This document shows, one piece after another, positions 7,512 through 13,904 of a stretch of DNA of 14,055 bases. The notes beneath the pieces are model-generated. The model was given only the letters and a program-made list of their open reading frames with translations. It was not told the origin of the DNA and did no database searches. The position numbers and the translations under genes are program-made. The stretch comes from an uncultured Litorilinea sp. (GTDB taxonomy: Bacteria > Chloroflexota > Anaerolineae > Caldilineales > Caldilineaceae). The stretch lies in assembly GCA_937922105.1 (NCBI GenBank), contig CAKZVN010000200.1:1-14055 (forward strand), read 5' to 3'. Numbering within the stretch: the first letter of the stretch is position 1; every line of letters starts with the position of its first letter.

Positions 7512-8369
7512 GTGACGACGGCGACACCGGGGAGCGCGCCCGGCGACGTGATGCAGTGGCTCCGGCGCCTGGGCATTGACCCCAAGCGCTCCCTCGGTCA
7601 AAATTTCCTGATTGACGCCACCCACCTAGATCGCATTGTGGCTGCAGCGGAGTTGACTGCCAGCGACACGGTGCTGGAGATCGGCCCCGGTCCCGGTACG
7701 TTGACTGCGCGCCTAGCTGCGCAGGCGGGCGCAGTGGTGGCGGTGGAGCTGGACGACCGGCTGATTGACCTCCTGCGCGCACACTTTGCCGCCGCGCCCC
7801 ATGTGCGGATTGTTCACGCCGACATCTTGGCTGTGGACCCGCCGGCGCTGTTGCCAGTGGGGACAGCCGAGTACAAGGTCGTTGCCAATTTGCCCTATTA
7901 CATCACCAGCGCGGTGCTGCGGAAGCTACTAGAGGCGACGCCCTCGCCCCGCTTGGCGGTGGTCATGGTCCAAAAAGAGGTCGCCCAGCGCATCTGCGCG
8001 CAGCCCGGCGACCTCTCGTTGTTGGCGGTGAGTGTGCACTATTACGCCATCCCACGCATGGTCCATCAAGTTCCCGCGGGCGCGTTCTATCCCCGACCCC
8101 AGGTGGACAGCGCAGTCTTGCGGCTGGAGACGCGTCCGACGCCTGCGGTGGATGTGCCCGCAGCGCGCTTTTTCCGCGTGGTGCGCGCCGGGTTCGGCCA
8201 AAAGCGCAAGCAGTTGGGCAACAGCTTGGCGGCGGGGTTAGGGTTGTCTAAGGCGACGGTGATTGCGGCTCTGCGGGCGGCGGGGATTGACCCGGCGCGC
8301 CGCGCCGAGACGCTTGGTCTAGACGAGTGGGGCGCGCTTTGTCACGCGCTGCCGGAGCCGGGCAGCTAG
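7512..8369 (+). CDS. rsmA: 16S rRNA (adenine1518-N6/adenine1519-N6)-dimethyltransferase RsmA (KsgA)
   Basis: It dimethylates two adjacent adenines in the helix-45 loop of 16S rRNA late in 30S assembly, using SAM. The 285-residue protein contains SLGQNFLID at 27-35, the SAM motif I VLEIGPGPGTLT at 54-65, AVELDDR (77-83), HADIL (102-106), the catalytic NLPYYIT at 126-132, VQKEVAQR (153-160), FYPRPQVDSAVLRL and the C-terminal RAGFGQKRKQLGNSL. All are canonical. The likely start is GTG 7512, only 11 bp after the lepA stop; ATG 7551 is a shorter alternative (MQWLRRLGIDPKRSLGQ) that also fits the family. No clear Shine-Dalgarno sequence precedes either, which suits translational coupling with lepA. 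Both genes act on the ribosome. Confidence 0.96.
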   Translation: MTTATPGSAPGDVMQWLRRLGIDPKRSLGQNFLIDATHLDRIVAAAELTASDTVLEIGPGPGTLTARLAAQAGAVVAVELDDRLIDLLRAHFAAAPHVRIVHADILAVDPPALLPVGTAEYKVVANLPYYITSAVLRKLLEATPSPRLAVVMVQKEVAQRICAQPGDLSLLAVSVHYYAIPRMVHQVPAGAFYPRPQVDSAVLRLETRPTPAVDVPAARFFRVVRAGFGQKRKQLGNSLAAGLGLSKATVIAALRAAGIDPARRAETLGLDEWGALCHALPEPGS

Positions 8370-8370
8370 G

Positions 8371-8535
8371 CCGAACGCAGTGAAGCATTCCGTGACGCTC
8401 GGTCTGTCGCCGGTTGGGAGCCTTTGCAGGCGCTACGTCATGCTGTTCGCCGCAGGCGGGCGTTGCGCCCATGCAGTGAAGCATCCCGGTTAGGTTCACC
8501 GCGCGACGGGGATACTGCGCTGCGCTCAGCATGAC
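8371..8535. repeat. Non-coding repeat/palindrome cluster, probably a dispersed intergenic element
   Basis: The first half of the 332-bp gap between rsmA and the kelch gene carries no credible gene. It holds a 12-bp direct repeat, GCAGTGAAGCAT, at 8377-8388 and 8473-8484. It also holds an inverted repeat, GTCATGCTG (8437-8445) with CAGCATGAC (8527-8535), with partly complementary inner arms (GCAGTGAAGCATCCCG against CGGGGATACTGCGCTGC). The words GTCATGCTGA/GCGAAGCATCCC and their complements resemble short repeats scattered between genes in many bacteria. Whether it is repeated elsewhere in this genome cannot be seen from one window. Confidence 0.45.
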
Positions 8536-8593
8536 TTTCTTAGCTATTTGGCGATCAAACCATTTAGTGGGGACCCGGTCGGGCCGATGACCT

Positions 8594-8622
8594 TTGATCG
8601 GGCTGGGGTTGTGTGGAATAAT
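8594..8622 (+). promoter_or_regulatory. Candidate sigma-70 promoter of the LuxR-kelch gene
   Basis: TTGATC (8594-8599) and AATAAT (8617-8622) are separated by 17 bp and match the consensus at 4 of 6 and 5 of 6 positions. The promoter would place a start about 70 bases before ATG 8702. The stretch 8536-8593 is less GC-rich than its surroundings. No other elements were seen between 8623 and 8701. Confidence 0.4.
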
Positions 8623-8701
8623 GACAGGGGTGTCTGCGCTGCGGGTGGTTTGTGCCCGGCGCGCGATCTGCGCGACCCCGTGGTGAGCAAGTGAACCGGC
8701 T

Positions 8702-10180
8702 ATGAACGACTCGATTTCCCGGCAGACGGCGTTGGCGGATAGCCGCGCCGCCGGGCAAGATGAACAAGATGAAATAGTGCACTCGCACGCGCGCAGCCCG
8801 CTGAGCGAGCGCGAGACGGAAGTGGCGCGGCTGCTGGTCACCGGCGCCAGCAACAGCGAGATCGCGCGCATCTTGGTGATCAGCCCGCATACGGTCAAAG
8901 TTCATCTGCGCAACATCTTCGAGAAGCTCCAGGTGAGCAGCCGCACGGAAGCCGGCGCAGTGCTGCTCCAACGCGGCTGGGTGACGCTACCCGGCGTCGA
9001 GATAGACCCCGCGCCGCGCATCGAGCCGGTGGTTGCCGAACCTGCGCCAGTGGTCGAACAGCCCCTTCCGCCCCTGGAAGACCTGCAGGGAGTGCCGCGC
9101 GTCTGGCAATGGGCGCTGGTGGGCGTGACTGCGCTGCTTTGTCTCGTGGGGCTGCTGTTGCTTTGGCGCGTGCCGCCGCCCAAGGCCGCGTTGCCGTTGC
9201 TCAGCGACAGCGCCCAGCCTGTGCTCGGCCCGCCGGTGATCGAGAGCTTGGCGCGCTGGACGCCGCTGGCTCCGCTGCCCCGCGCCCGCAGCCGCGCGGC
9301 GGCAGCTCAGATCGGCGCGACCATCTATGTGGTGGGCGGTGAGGACGCGAACGGACATACGCTGGCGGATTTCAGTGTCTATGACGTGGCGGCGGACCGC
9401 TGGCGCGCGGCGCCGCCGCTCCCTGCCCCGCGCGCCAATGCAGCGGTTGTCGCGCACAACGGCGCACTCTTGGTGTTGGGCGGTAGTGTCCTCGATGTGG
9501 ACTCGGCAGGTCCGCCGCGTCTCTATGCCGACCTGCTGCGCTTTGACCCGGCCCGACAGACGTGGAGCTACGCAGGCGAGTTGCCGGGGCCGCGCGCGGG
9601 GGCGGGGGCGGTGCTGCTGGGCGAGATGCTCTATCTGGTGGGCGGCTGGGATGGCGCAGCGCCGGCGGACGGTGTCTTTGCGCTTCCGGTGCACCGGTTA
9701 GGTGCGGGGGCAGTCCCCGTGGATGCATGGCAGCCGGTGGCGACGTTGCCGGAAGGCTTGGTCTTCATGGGTGTGGCGGTGCTGGATGGGGAACTGGTGG
9801 TGGCGGGCGGCTATAATGGGCGGCGCGAGGTTGCCCAAGTGCTGGCGCTGGATCACGCGAGTCGGCAATGGCGACGGCTGCCCGACTTGTCCATCCCGCG
9901 CAGCGGTCATCATGTTGTGCATGACGGTGTCTCCCTGTTGGCGGTGGGCGGGGGATGGACGCAGGCGGTGAATTACCACGAGCGACTGGACCAGGCGGCG
10001 GGAACTTGGGTGACCGTGCCTTCACCCATGCGTGGACAATGGCGGCATGTTGCCGTCACCACCGACAGCGGCAACGTTTATTTTATCGGCGGGTGGAGCG
10101 GGGATTATTTGGCGACGACTGTCCGCTTCCAGAGCACGTTCCGCGCGCTCCTGCCGGCGATTCCCAACTTGGGCAACTGA
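8702..10180 (+). CDS. Membrane-anchored LuxR-type HTH protein with external kelch beta-propeller
   Basis: This 492-residue protein is a fusion. Residues 33-93 are a LuxR/FixJ-type helix-turn-helix (LSERETEVARLL, SNSEIARILVISPHTVKVHL, IFEKLQVSSRTEAG). Residues 98-132 are a Pro/Glu/Val-rich linker. Residues 134-156 are one transmembrane helix (WALVGVTALLCLVGLLLLW). Residues 185-480 contain about six kelch repeats with the double-glycine signature (YVVGGED, LVLGGS, YLVGGWDG, VVAGGYNG, LAVGGGW, YFIGGWSGD), each followed by a Trp-containing strand. The N-terminal ARWTPLAPL may close the propeller. No receiver, ATPase or autoinducer domain is present. The topology resembles ToxR/CadC one-component regulators: cytoplasmic DNA-binding domain and outside sensor propeller. 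The ligand and target genes are unknown. No strong Shine-Dalgarno sequence precedes the ATG. Confidence 0.88.
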   Translation: MNDSISRQTALADSRAAGQDEQDEIVHSHARSPLSERETEVARLLVTGASNSEIARILVISPHTVKVHLRNIFEKLQVSSRTEAGAVLLQRGWVTLPGVEIDPAPRIEPVVAEPAPVVEQPLPPLEDLQGVPRVWQWALVGVTALLCLVGLLLLWRVPPPKAALPLLSDSAQPVLGPPVIESLARWTPLAPLPRARSRAAAAQIGATIYVVGGEDANGHTLADFSVYDVAADRWRAAPPLPAPRANAAVVAHNGALLVLGGSVLDVDSAGPPRLYADLLRFDPARQTWSYAGELPGPRAGAGAVLLGEMLYLVGGWDGAAPADGVFALPVHRLGAGAVPVDAWQPVATLPEGLVFMGVAVLDGELVVAGGYNGRREVAQVLALDHASRQWRRLPDLSIPRSGHHVVHDGVSLLAVGGGWTQAVNYHERLDQAAGTWVTVPSPMRGQWRHVAVTTDSGNVYFIGGWSGDYLATTVRFQSTFRALLPAIPNLGN

Positions 10181-10222
10181 CGACAGGCAACTTGAACCGC
10201 GCTTGTTCCCCCGGTGGTTCAG

Positions 10223-10251
10223 CATCCTGGAAGCGCCCGGCTTCCAGGATG
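10223..10251. terminator. Perfect 12-bp hairpin between convergent genes, likely bidirectional terminator
   Basis: CATCCTGGAAGC (10223-10234) and GCTTCCAGGATG (10240-10251) are exact complements around the loop GCCCG. The hairpin lies 43 bp after the kelch gene stop and 23 bp before the stop of the convergent recombinase-like gene. Neither side has a U-tract, so termination would be of the hairpin-only type, or the hairpin may instead protect 3' ends. Confidence 0.65.
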
Positions 10252-10273
10252 GATCGGCGCATGGGTTTGGCGA

Positions 10274-11236
10274 TTAGCCGGCGCTTTGCCCGGTCAGACG
10301 CAGGATTTTGTCGCGTGTCTCGCGCCACGAAATTTTGCTCAGCCCCATCTTTTCGCGCAATTGTTCTTCGGGCATCCCGTTGCGGAAATCGCGCACTGCG
10401 CAGGTCCAGCGCAGCGTCTCGAAACCGACTTGGGTCGAGCGGATGCGCGCGCGTGTACCGACTTCGTCCAGCACATATTCCAAGTTGCGCGGGGTACACT
10501 CGAAGAGGTAGGTTTCGGGACGATATTGGGCGCGGTATTGGCGCAGGATGGGCAGCAGGGTGGGCGACAGTGGTAAGCGGCGATTCTTGTGCGCGTGGCG
10601 CTCGTCCGGGTAGCGCACGGTGATGCTCATGGAGTCATCTTCGGACTGGGGCAGGTCCGCCAAGAGAAGGCGCGCGCATTCGGCTTTCTTGATGCCGGTC
10701 TGTAACAGCAGGCTGACCAAGAGATAGGGGCGTGCGTCCGGGGCTTTGGTGTCGAAGAGGTAGTCTTGTGCGGCGTTGAGAAGGCGACGTACTTCCTCCT
10801 CGCGCAGGATGATGGGCAGCGGAGTGCGCGCCGGCTGTTGGATCACCGGCTCGGCGGGGTCGGTGCCCAGCACGCCGATGCCATGCAGCCAGCCGAAAAA
10901 GACCTTGAGGGTGGTGATGCGGCGCGCCAGGGTCTTGGCGCTGCACGAGCGCCCGCGCTCAAATTGCATCCAGTTGAGAAAGTGCTCCAGGTCGCTGGTG
11001 CGAATCCGATGGAGTTTGCTGTCTGGTCCCAAGTAACCGGCGACGATCTTGAGGTCGTTGCGAAAGGCTTTGATGGTGTTGTCGCTGAAGCCTTTGCGAA
11101 GCATGAATTCGTCGAACGCGGCAATCGCCTCATCCAGGCGGCTGTCGGCGCGCAGGGGGGGCGGGAGATCGTCGGTGGTGTCGGGGAGCGCCGGTTGGGG
11201 CGGTGGGGGTGGCGTCTCTTGGCGTGACTCGTCCAT
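10274..11236 (-). CDS. Tyrosine recombinase (XerC/D-like) homologue lacking catalytic residues
   Basis: The 320-residue protein has a Pro-rich disordered N-terminus (1-30) and then a SAM-like core-binding domain (33-120: FDEFMLRKGFSDNTIKAFRNDL, given in part, and FLNWM, KTLARRITTLKVFFGWL). An integrase-like catalytic domain covers about 137-320 (PIILREEEVRRLL, LLLQTGIKKAE, KNRRLPLS, FETLRWTCAVRDFRNG, MGLSKISWRETRDKI). By alignment to Xer motifs, TGLRxSE reads TGIKKAE (Arg-I to Lys183) and HxLRHT reads ETLRWT (His-II to Glu273, Arg-II kept as Arg276). LGHxxIxTTxxY reads MGLSKISWRETR (His-III to Leu299, Tyr to Arg308). Strand cleavage is therefore unlikely; a structural or DNA-binding role is inferred. 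ATG 11236 lies 37 bp after a near-consensus promoter. It is a single-gene unit. Confidence 0.8.
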   Translation of the reverse strand: MDESRQETPPPPPQPALPDTTDDLPPPLRADSRLDEAIAAFDEFMLRKGFSDNTIKAFRNDLKIVAGYLGPDSKLHRIRTSDLEHFLNWMQFERGRSCSAKTLARRITTLKVFFGWLHGIGVLGTDPAEPVIQQPARTPLPIILREEEVRRLLNAAQDYLFDTKAPDARPYLLVSLLLQTGIKKAECARLLLADLPQSEDDSMSITVRYPDERHAHKNRRLPLSPTLLPILRQYRAQYRPETYLFECTPRNLEYVLDEVGTRARIRSTQVGFETLRWTCAVRDFRNGMPEEQLREKMGLSKISWRETRDKILRLTGQSAG

Positions 11237-11280
11237 GGCCCTTTGCTTTCCCGGTGGGAGAAGTATTTCGTATAGTACCG

Positions 11281-11309
11281 AGTATAGGCATGTCGGAAGC
11301 GCTTGTCAA
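11281..11309 (-). promoter_or_regulatory. Sigma-70 promoter of the recombinase-like gene
   Basis: Read on the minus strand, TTGACA (plus 11304-11309, TGTCAA) and TATACT (plus 11281-11286, AGTATA) are separated by exactly 17 bp. The match is 6 of 6 and 5 of 6. The predicted transcription start, near 11274, is about 37 bases before ATG 11236. It is the most consensus-like promoter in the window. Confidence 0.75.
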
Positions 11310-11349
11310 GTCAACAACGCAATCGGCTGTGGGCGCTGCCAATCAAAAC

Positions 11350-11381
11350 GGGAGAGCAGAGGTCATGGTCCTCTCTCTCCC
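11350..11381 (-). terminator. Second hairpin downstream of hppA, intrinsic-terminator-like
   Basis: GGGAGAG-C-AGAGG (11350-11362) pairs with CCTCTCTCTCCC (11370-11381): 12 base pairs with one bulged C and a 7-nt loop. On the minus strand it is followed by GTTTTGATT, a short U-rich tail. It lies between the first hppA hairpin and the promoter of the recombinase-like gene, which it would insulate. Confidence 0.6.
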
Positions 11382-11401
11382 ATGAATAAGGTGACTACGA
11401 C

Positions 11402-11440
11402 GACACCTTCCCGGAAGTGATGAGCTTCCGGGAAGGTGTC
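11402..11440 (-). terminator. First hairpin downstream of hppA, perfect 16-bp stem
   Basis: GACACCTTCCCGGAAG (11402-11417) and CTTCCGGGAAGGTGTC (11425-11440) are exact complements around a 7-nt loop, 16 bases past the hppA stop codon. No U-tract follows. The stem contains CCxGGAAG/CTTCCxGG like the hairpin at 10223-10251, suggesting a common terminator style in this genome. Confidence 0.7.
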
Positions 11441-11455
11441 AGGTACGTCGTTGAG

Positions 11456-13531
11456 TTAGTTGAAGAGACCCGACCCGAAGGTGGCGGCGAAGACGAGGCT
11501 CACGATGCTCATGAGCTTGATCAAGATGTTGAGCGACGGGCCGCTGGTGTCCTTGAAGGGGTCGCCCACGGTGTCGCCCACCACAGCGGCTTTGTGGGCA
11601 TCGGACCCCTTCCCGCCCAATTGTCCGGTTTCAATCCACTTCTTGGCGTTGTCCCATGCACCGCCGGAGTTTGCCATCATGACAGCCAGGGTAAAGCCGG
11701 AGACAATCGCGCCCACCAGCATACCGGCGAGTGCCTCGGCGCCCAGGATATAGCCCACCAGCAGCGGCACGACCACGGCTAAGCTGCCGGGGACGATCAT
11801 CTCGCGCAGCGCACCCTGGGTGCTGATGGCGACGCAGGTCTTGTAGTCGGGGCGTCCGGTGCCTTCCATGAGACCGGGGATTTCGCGGAATTGGCGGCGC
11901 ACTTCCAACACGATGTTGTAGGCAGCCTTGCCCACCGCGGTCATGGTCAATGCGGAGAAGAGGAAGGGCAGCACCGCGCCAATGAGAATGCCGGGGAGCA
12001 TCACCGGGTCGAGCAAGTCGAGGGTGCGTGCGTCCGGGTTGTTGACCTTGACGACTTCCACATAGGCCGCCATGAGCGCCAACGCAGTCAACACCGCGGA
12101 GCCGATGGCAAAGCCCTTGCCGGTGGCTGCGGTGGTGTTGCCCAAGCTGTCCAGCGCATCGGTGCGCGTGCGTACCTCGTCGGGCAGGTCGCTCATTTCG
12201 GCGATCCCACCGGCATTGTCGGAGACAGGGCCATAGGCGTCGCTAGCCAGGGTAACGCCCAGCGTGCTGAGCATACCCACCGCCGCCAGCGCCACGGCAT
12301 AGAGACCGGCAGTCAAGTTGCCGCCCGACGCGCTCAGACCCATCCAGACCGAAAGCAAAATGGCTGCGGCGACAATGAGCACAGGCGCGACCGTGCTCAT
12401 CATGCCCACCGCCAGGCCCTGGATGATCAAGGTGGCGGCGCCGGTCTCGGCGGTTTTGGCAATGCTCTTGGTCGGGTTCTCCGAATAGGAGGTGAAGTAT
12501 TCGGTGAAGTAGGCGATGCCGTTGCCTGCGATCAAGCCGACCAAAATTACGACCCAGTACATGAAGTTGACGCCCGCCAGCGGCACGATGATGGCGGTCA
12601 GGATCAATACCAGCACCGACGACCCCCAGACCGCGCGGCGCAAGGTCGCCAGTAGGTCTTCTTGGGTGGCGTTTTCCTCGGTCTTGACCAGGAAGGTGCC
12701 AATCAACGCGGCAATGATACCCACGCCCGCAACCAGGAAGGGCAAGCCGATAAAGGCAGTGTAGCTCGGGTCGGTGACAGCCAAGACCGCGCCCAACGCG
12801 GCGGTGGCGACGATGGAGCCGCTGTAGCTCTCGAAGAGGTCGGCGCCCATGCCCGCTACGTCACCCACGTTGTCGCCGACGTTGTCGGCGATGACCGCGG
12901 GGTTGCGCGGGTCGTCCTCGGGGATGCCTTGCTCCACCTTGCCCACCAGGTCCGCGCCTACATCGGCGGCTTTGGTGTAGATGCCGCCGCCCACGCGGGC
13001 AAAGAGCGCAATGCTGCTGGCGCCGAAGCCGAAGCCGGTGATGTATTCAATCAGTTGGGTTTTGGGAAGGTCGGCGCTGTCGAAGACCAGATAGAGAATG
13101 GTAAGGCCGATGATGCTGAAGCTCACCACCGCCATGCCCATGACCGAACCGCTGCTGAAAGCCACACGCAAGCCGTCGTTGAGGCTGCGTTGAGCCGCAG
13201 CGGTGGTGCGGACGTTGGCGCGCACCGCCGTCCACATACCCAGATAGCCCGCGGCGCCGGAGGTCAACGCGCCCGCCAGGAAGGCGACCGCGACTTGCCA
13301 TTTCAGGAAGATGGCAATGACCAGGGCGACGACGACGACGAAGATGGAGAGAATAGAATACTCACGATTGAGGAAAGCAGCCGCGCCTTCTTGGATGGCA
13401 GCGGCGATGGAGCGCATGGTGTCGTTGCCGGTGTCTTCGGCTAACACCTGGCGCAGCTTCCAGACGACGAAGCCGACGCCGACGAGGCCCAGCACAAGAG
13501 CGAAAATGACTGATGCAGTACCCTGTAACAA
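11456..13531 (-). CDS. hppA: Membrane-bound, ion-translocating pyrophosphatase (K+-dependent type)
   Basis: It hydrolyses pyrophosphate and couples this to H+ or Na+ pumping across the cytoplasmic membrane. The 691-residue protein has about 16 hydrophobic helices and the three signature regions. These are GGGIYTKAADVGADLVGKVE (181-200) with PEDDPRN and DNVGDNVGDVAG (216-227), then SDAYGPVSDNAGGIAEM (430-446), and GDTVGDPFKDTSGPSLNIL (652-670). GNTTAATGKG (464-473) has Ala468 and Gly471, the residues of the K+-dependent subfamily (K+-independent enzymes have Lys and Thr). H+ versus Na+ specificity cannot be told by eye. The start is TTG 13531: AGGAGG (plus CCTCCT 13539-13544) is correctly spaced and no in-frame ATG fits. 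A long structured leader lies upstream and two terminator hairpins downstream, so it is monocistronic. Confidence 0.97.
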   Translation of the reverse strand: MLQGTASVIFALVLGLVGVGFVVWKLRQVLAEDTGNDTMRSIAAAIQEGAAAFLNREYSILSIFVVVVALVIAIFLKWQVAVAFLAGALTSGAAGYLGMWTAVRANVRTTAAAQRSLNDGLRVAFSSGSVMGMAVVSFSIIGLTILYLVFDSADLPKTQLIEYITGFGFGASSIALFARVGGGIYTKAADVGADLVGKVEQGIPEDDPRNPAVIADNVGDNVGDVAGMGADLFESYSGSIVATAALGAVLAVTDPSYTAFIGLPFLVAGVGIIAALIGTFLVKTEENATQEDLLATLRRAVWGSSVLVLILTAIIVPLAGVNFMYWVVILVGLIAGNGIAYFTEYFTSYSENPTKSIAKTAETGAATLIIQGLAVGMMSTVAPVLIVAAAILLSVWMGLSASGGNLTAGLYAVALAAVGMLSTLGVTLASDAYGPVSDNAGGIAEMSDLPDEVRTRTDALDSLGNTTAATGKGFAIGSAVLTALALMAAYVEVVKVNNPDARTLDLLDPVMLPGILIGAVLPFLFSALTMTAVGKAAYNIVLEVRRQFREIPGLMEGTGRPDYKTCVAISTQGALREMIVPGSLAVVVPLLVGYILGAEALAGMLVGAIVSGFTLAVMMANSGGAWDNAKKWIETGQLGGKGSDAHKAAVVGDTVGDPFKDTSGPSLNILIKLMSIVSLVFAATFGSGLFN

Positions 13532-13565
13532 GGTAAATCCTCCTTTTCGCGCACGATTTTGGTGG

Positions 13566-13605
13566 GCGGGCCGCGCCGTCTAACAATGCGACGCTGGCGG
13601 CCCGC
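13566..13605 (-). promoter_or_regulatory. Stable hairpin in the hppA 5' UTR
   Basis: GCGGGCCGC (13566-13574) and GCGGCCCGC (13597-13605) are exact complements; on the minus strand the stem precedes the hppA Shine-Dalgarno sequence by about 20 nt. No U-tract follows, so it is not a classical terminator. It may affect mRNA stability or translation. Confidence 0.5.
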
Positions 13606-13682
13606 GTTGGTGAAAGTTGAAATTGGTGCTTGGTGGAACGGCGCACCGGTGTATTGCCGGATGACGCCATTCTTGATGCCAT

Positions 13683-13728
13683 AAAAAAAACCTCTGCCGA
13701 ATCACAGATGGAGTCGGAACTTCAGAGG
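13683..13728 (-). terminator. Intrinsic terminator with T8 tract, 150 bp upstream of hppA
   Basis: On the minus strand CCTCTG (plus 13723-13728) pairs with CAGAGG (plus 13691-13696). CCGA (plus 13714-13717) pairs with TCGG (plus 13697-13700) across a 5-nt bulge. The stem is followed at once by eight Ts (plus A8, 13683-13690). The plus strand has no T-tract after the stem. It ends the leader or small RNA, or attenuates hppA. Confidence 0.8.
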
Positions 13729-13869
13729 CTTCACCCGAACCCGGTGGGAACGTTGGTCGGACTTGGCGCGATGACCGACTACCCTGTCAGGTCTGCCCAC
13801 AACAGCAGCCGTCCTCATTGCGGCGGCTCCATGCCGCATGCGCGGCCAATCGCCGAACTGCGCCGTTCC
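13683..13869 (-). ncRNA. Candidate structured leader RNA or small RNA upstream of hppA (class not recognised)
   Basis: A minus-strand promoter (13875-13904) and an intrinsic terminator (13683-13728) bound about 185 nt with no credible reading frame. Complementary segments nest in the order expected for a rod. GGAACG (13869-13864) pairs with CGTTCC (13752-13747), and TCGG (13856-13853) with CCGA (13760-13757). TTGGC (13849-13845), GCG (13843-13841) and ATG (13839-13837) pair with the continuous CATCGCGCCAA (13773-13763), leaving two single-C bulges. Inside is a GCGGC-ATGGA-GCCGC hairpin. The presumed 5' end is also perfectly complementary over 11 nt to TGCGCCGTTCC at 13645-13635, beyond the terminator. 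Two alternative pairings of one segment around a terminator are typical of attenuators. No conserved motif of a riboswitch, T-box, 6S or SRP RNA known to me was recognised. Confidence 0.5.
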
Positions 13870-13874
13870 TCTCT

Positions 13875-13904
13875 AGTTTACCGGTAAGGTCGCGCCCAAG
13901 TCAA
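13875..13904 (-). promoter_or_regulatory. Candidate promoter of the hppA leader RNA
   Basis: Read on the minus strand, TTGACT (plus 13899-13904) and TAAACT (plus 13875-13880) are 18 bp apart and match consensus at 5 of 6 and 4 of 6 positions. Initiation six to seven bases downstream would start the RNA at or next to GGAACGGCGC, the segment with two possible pairing partners. Confidence 0.5.

Noticed and set aside
5446..7782. A 778-codon open frame on the minus strand opposite lepA.
   Set aside because: It lies antisense to lepA and the ends of its neighbours, is rich in His/Arg/Gln as expected from GC-rich codon shadowing, and has no recognisable domain.
11891..13444. Long plus-strand open frames opposite hppA.
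   Set aside because: They are shadows of the hppA codons, with low-complexity His/Gly/Ala/Arg composition and no domain.
13786..13810. Plus-strand GTCAGGTC followed by AGCAGCC, reminiscent of the conserved domain of bacterial SRP (4.5S) RNA.
   Set aside because: The spacer is 10 nt instead of 8, the GGAA/GNAR tetraloop is missing, and the flanks do not pair as a rod. The promoter and terminator signals are on the opposite strand.
13683..13869. Possible fluoride (crcB), c-di-AMP (ydaO), T-box, SAM, cobalamin, lysine or 6S RNA upstream of hppA.
   Set aside because: None of the conserved sequence motifs of these classes as I know them could be placed. Only the general layout fits, so it is left unclassified.
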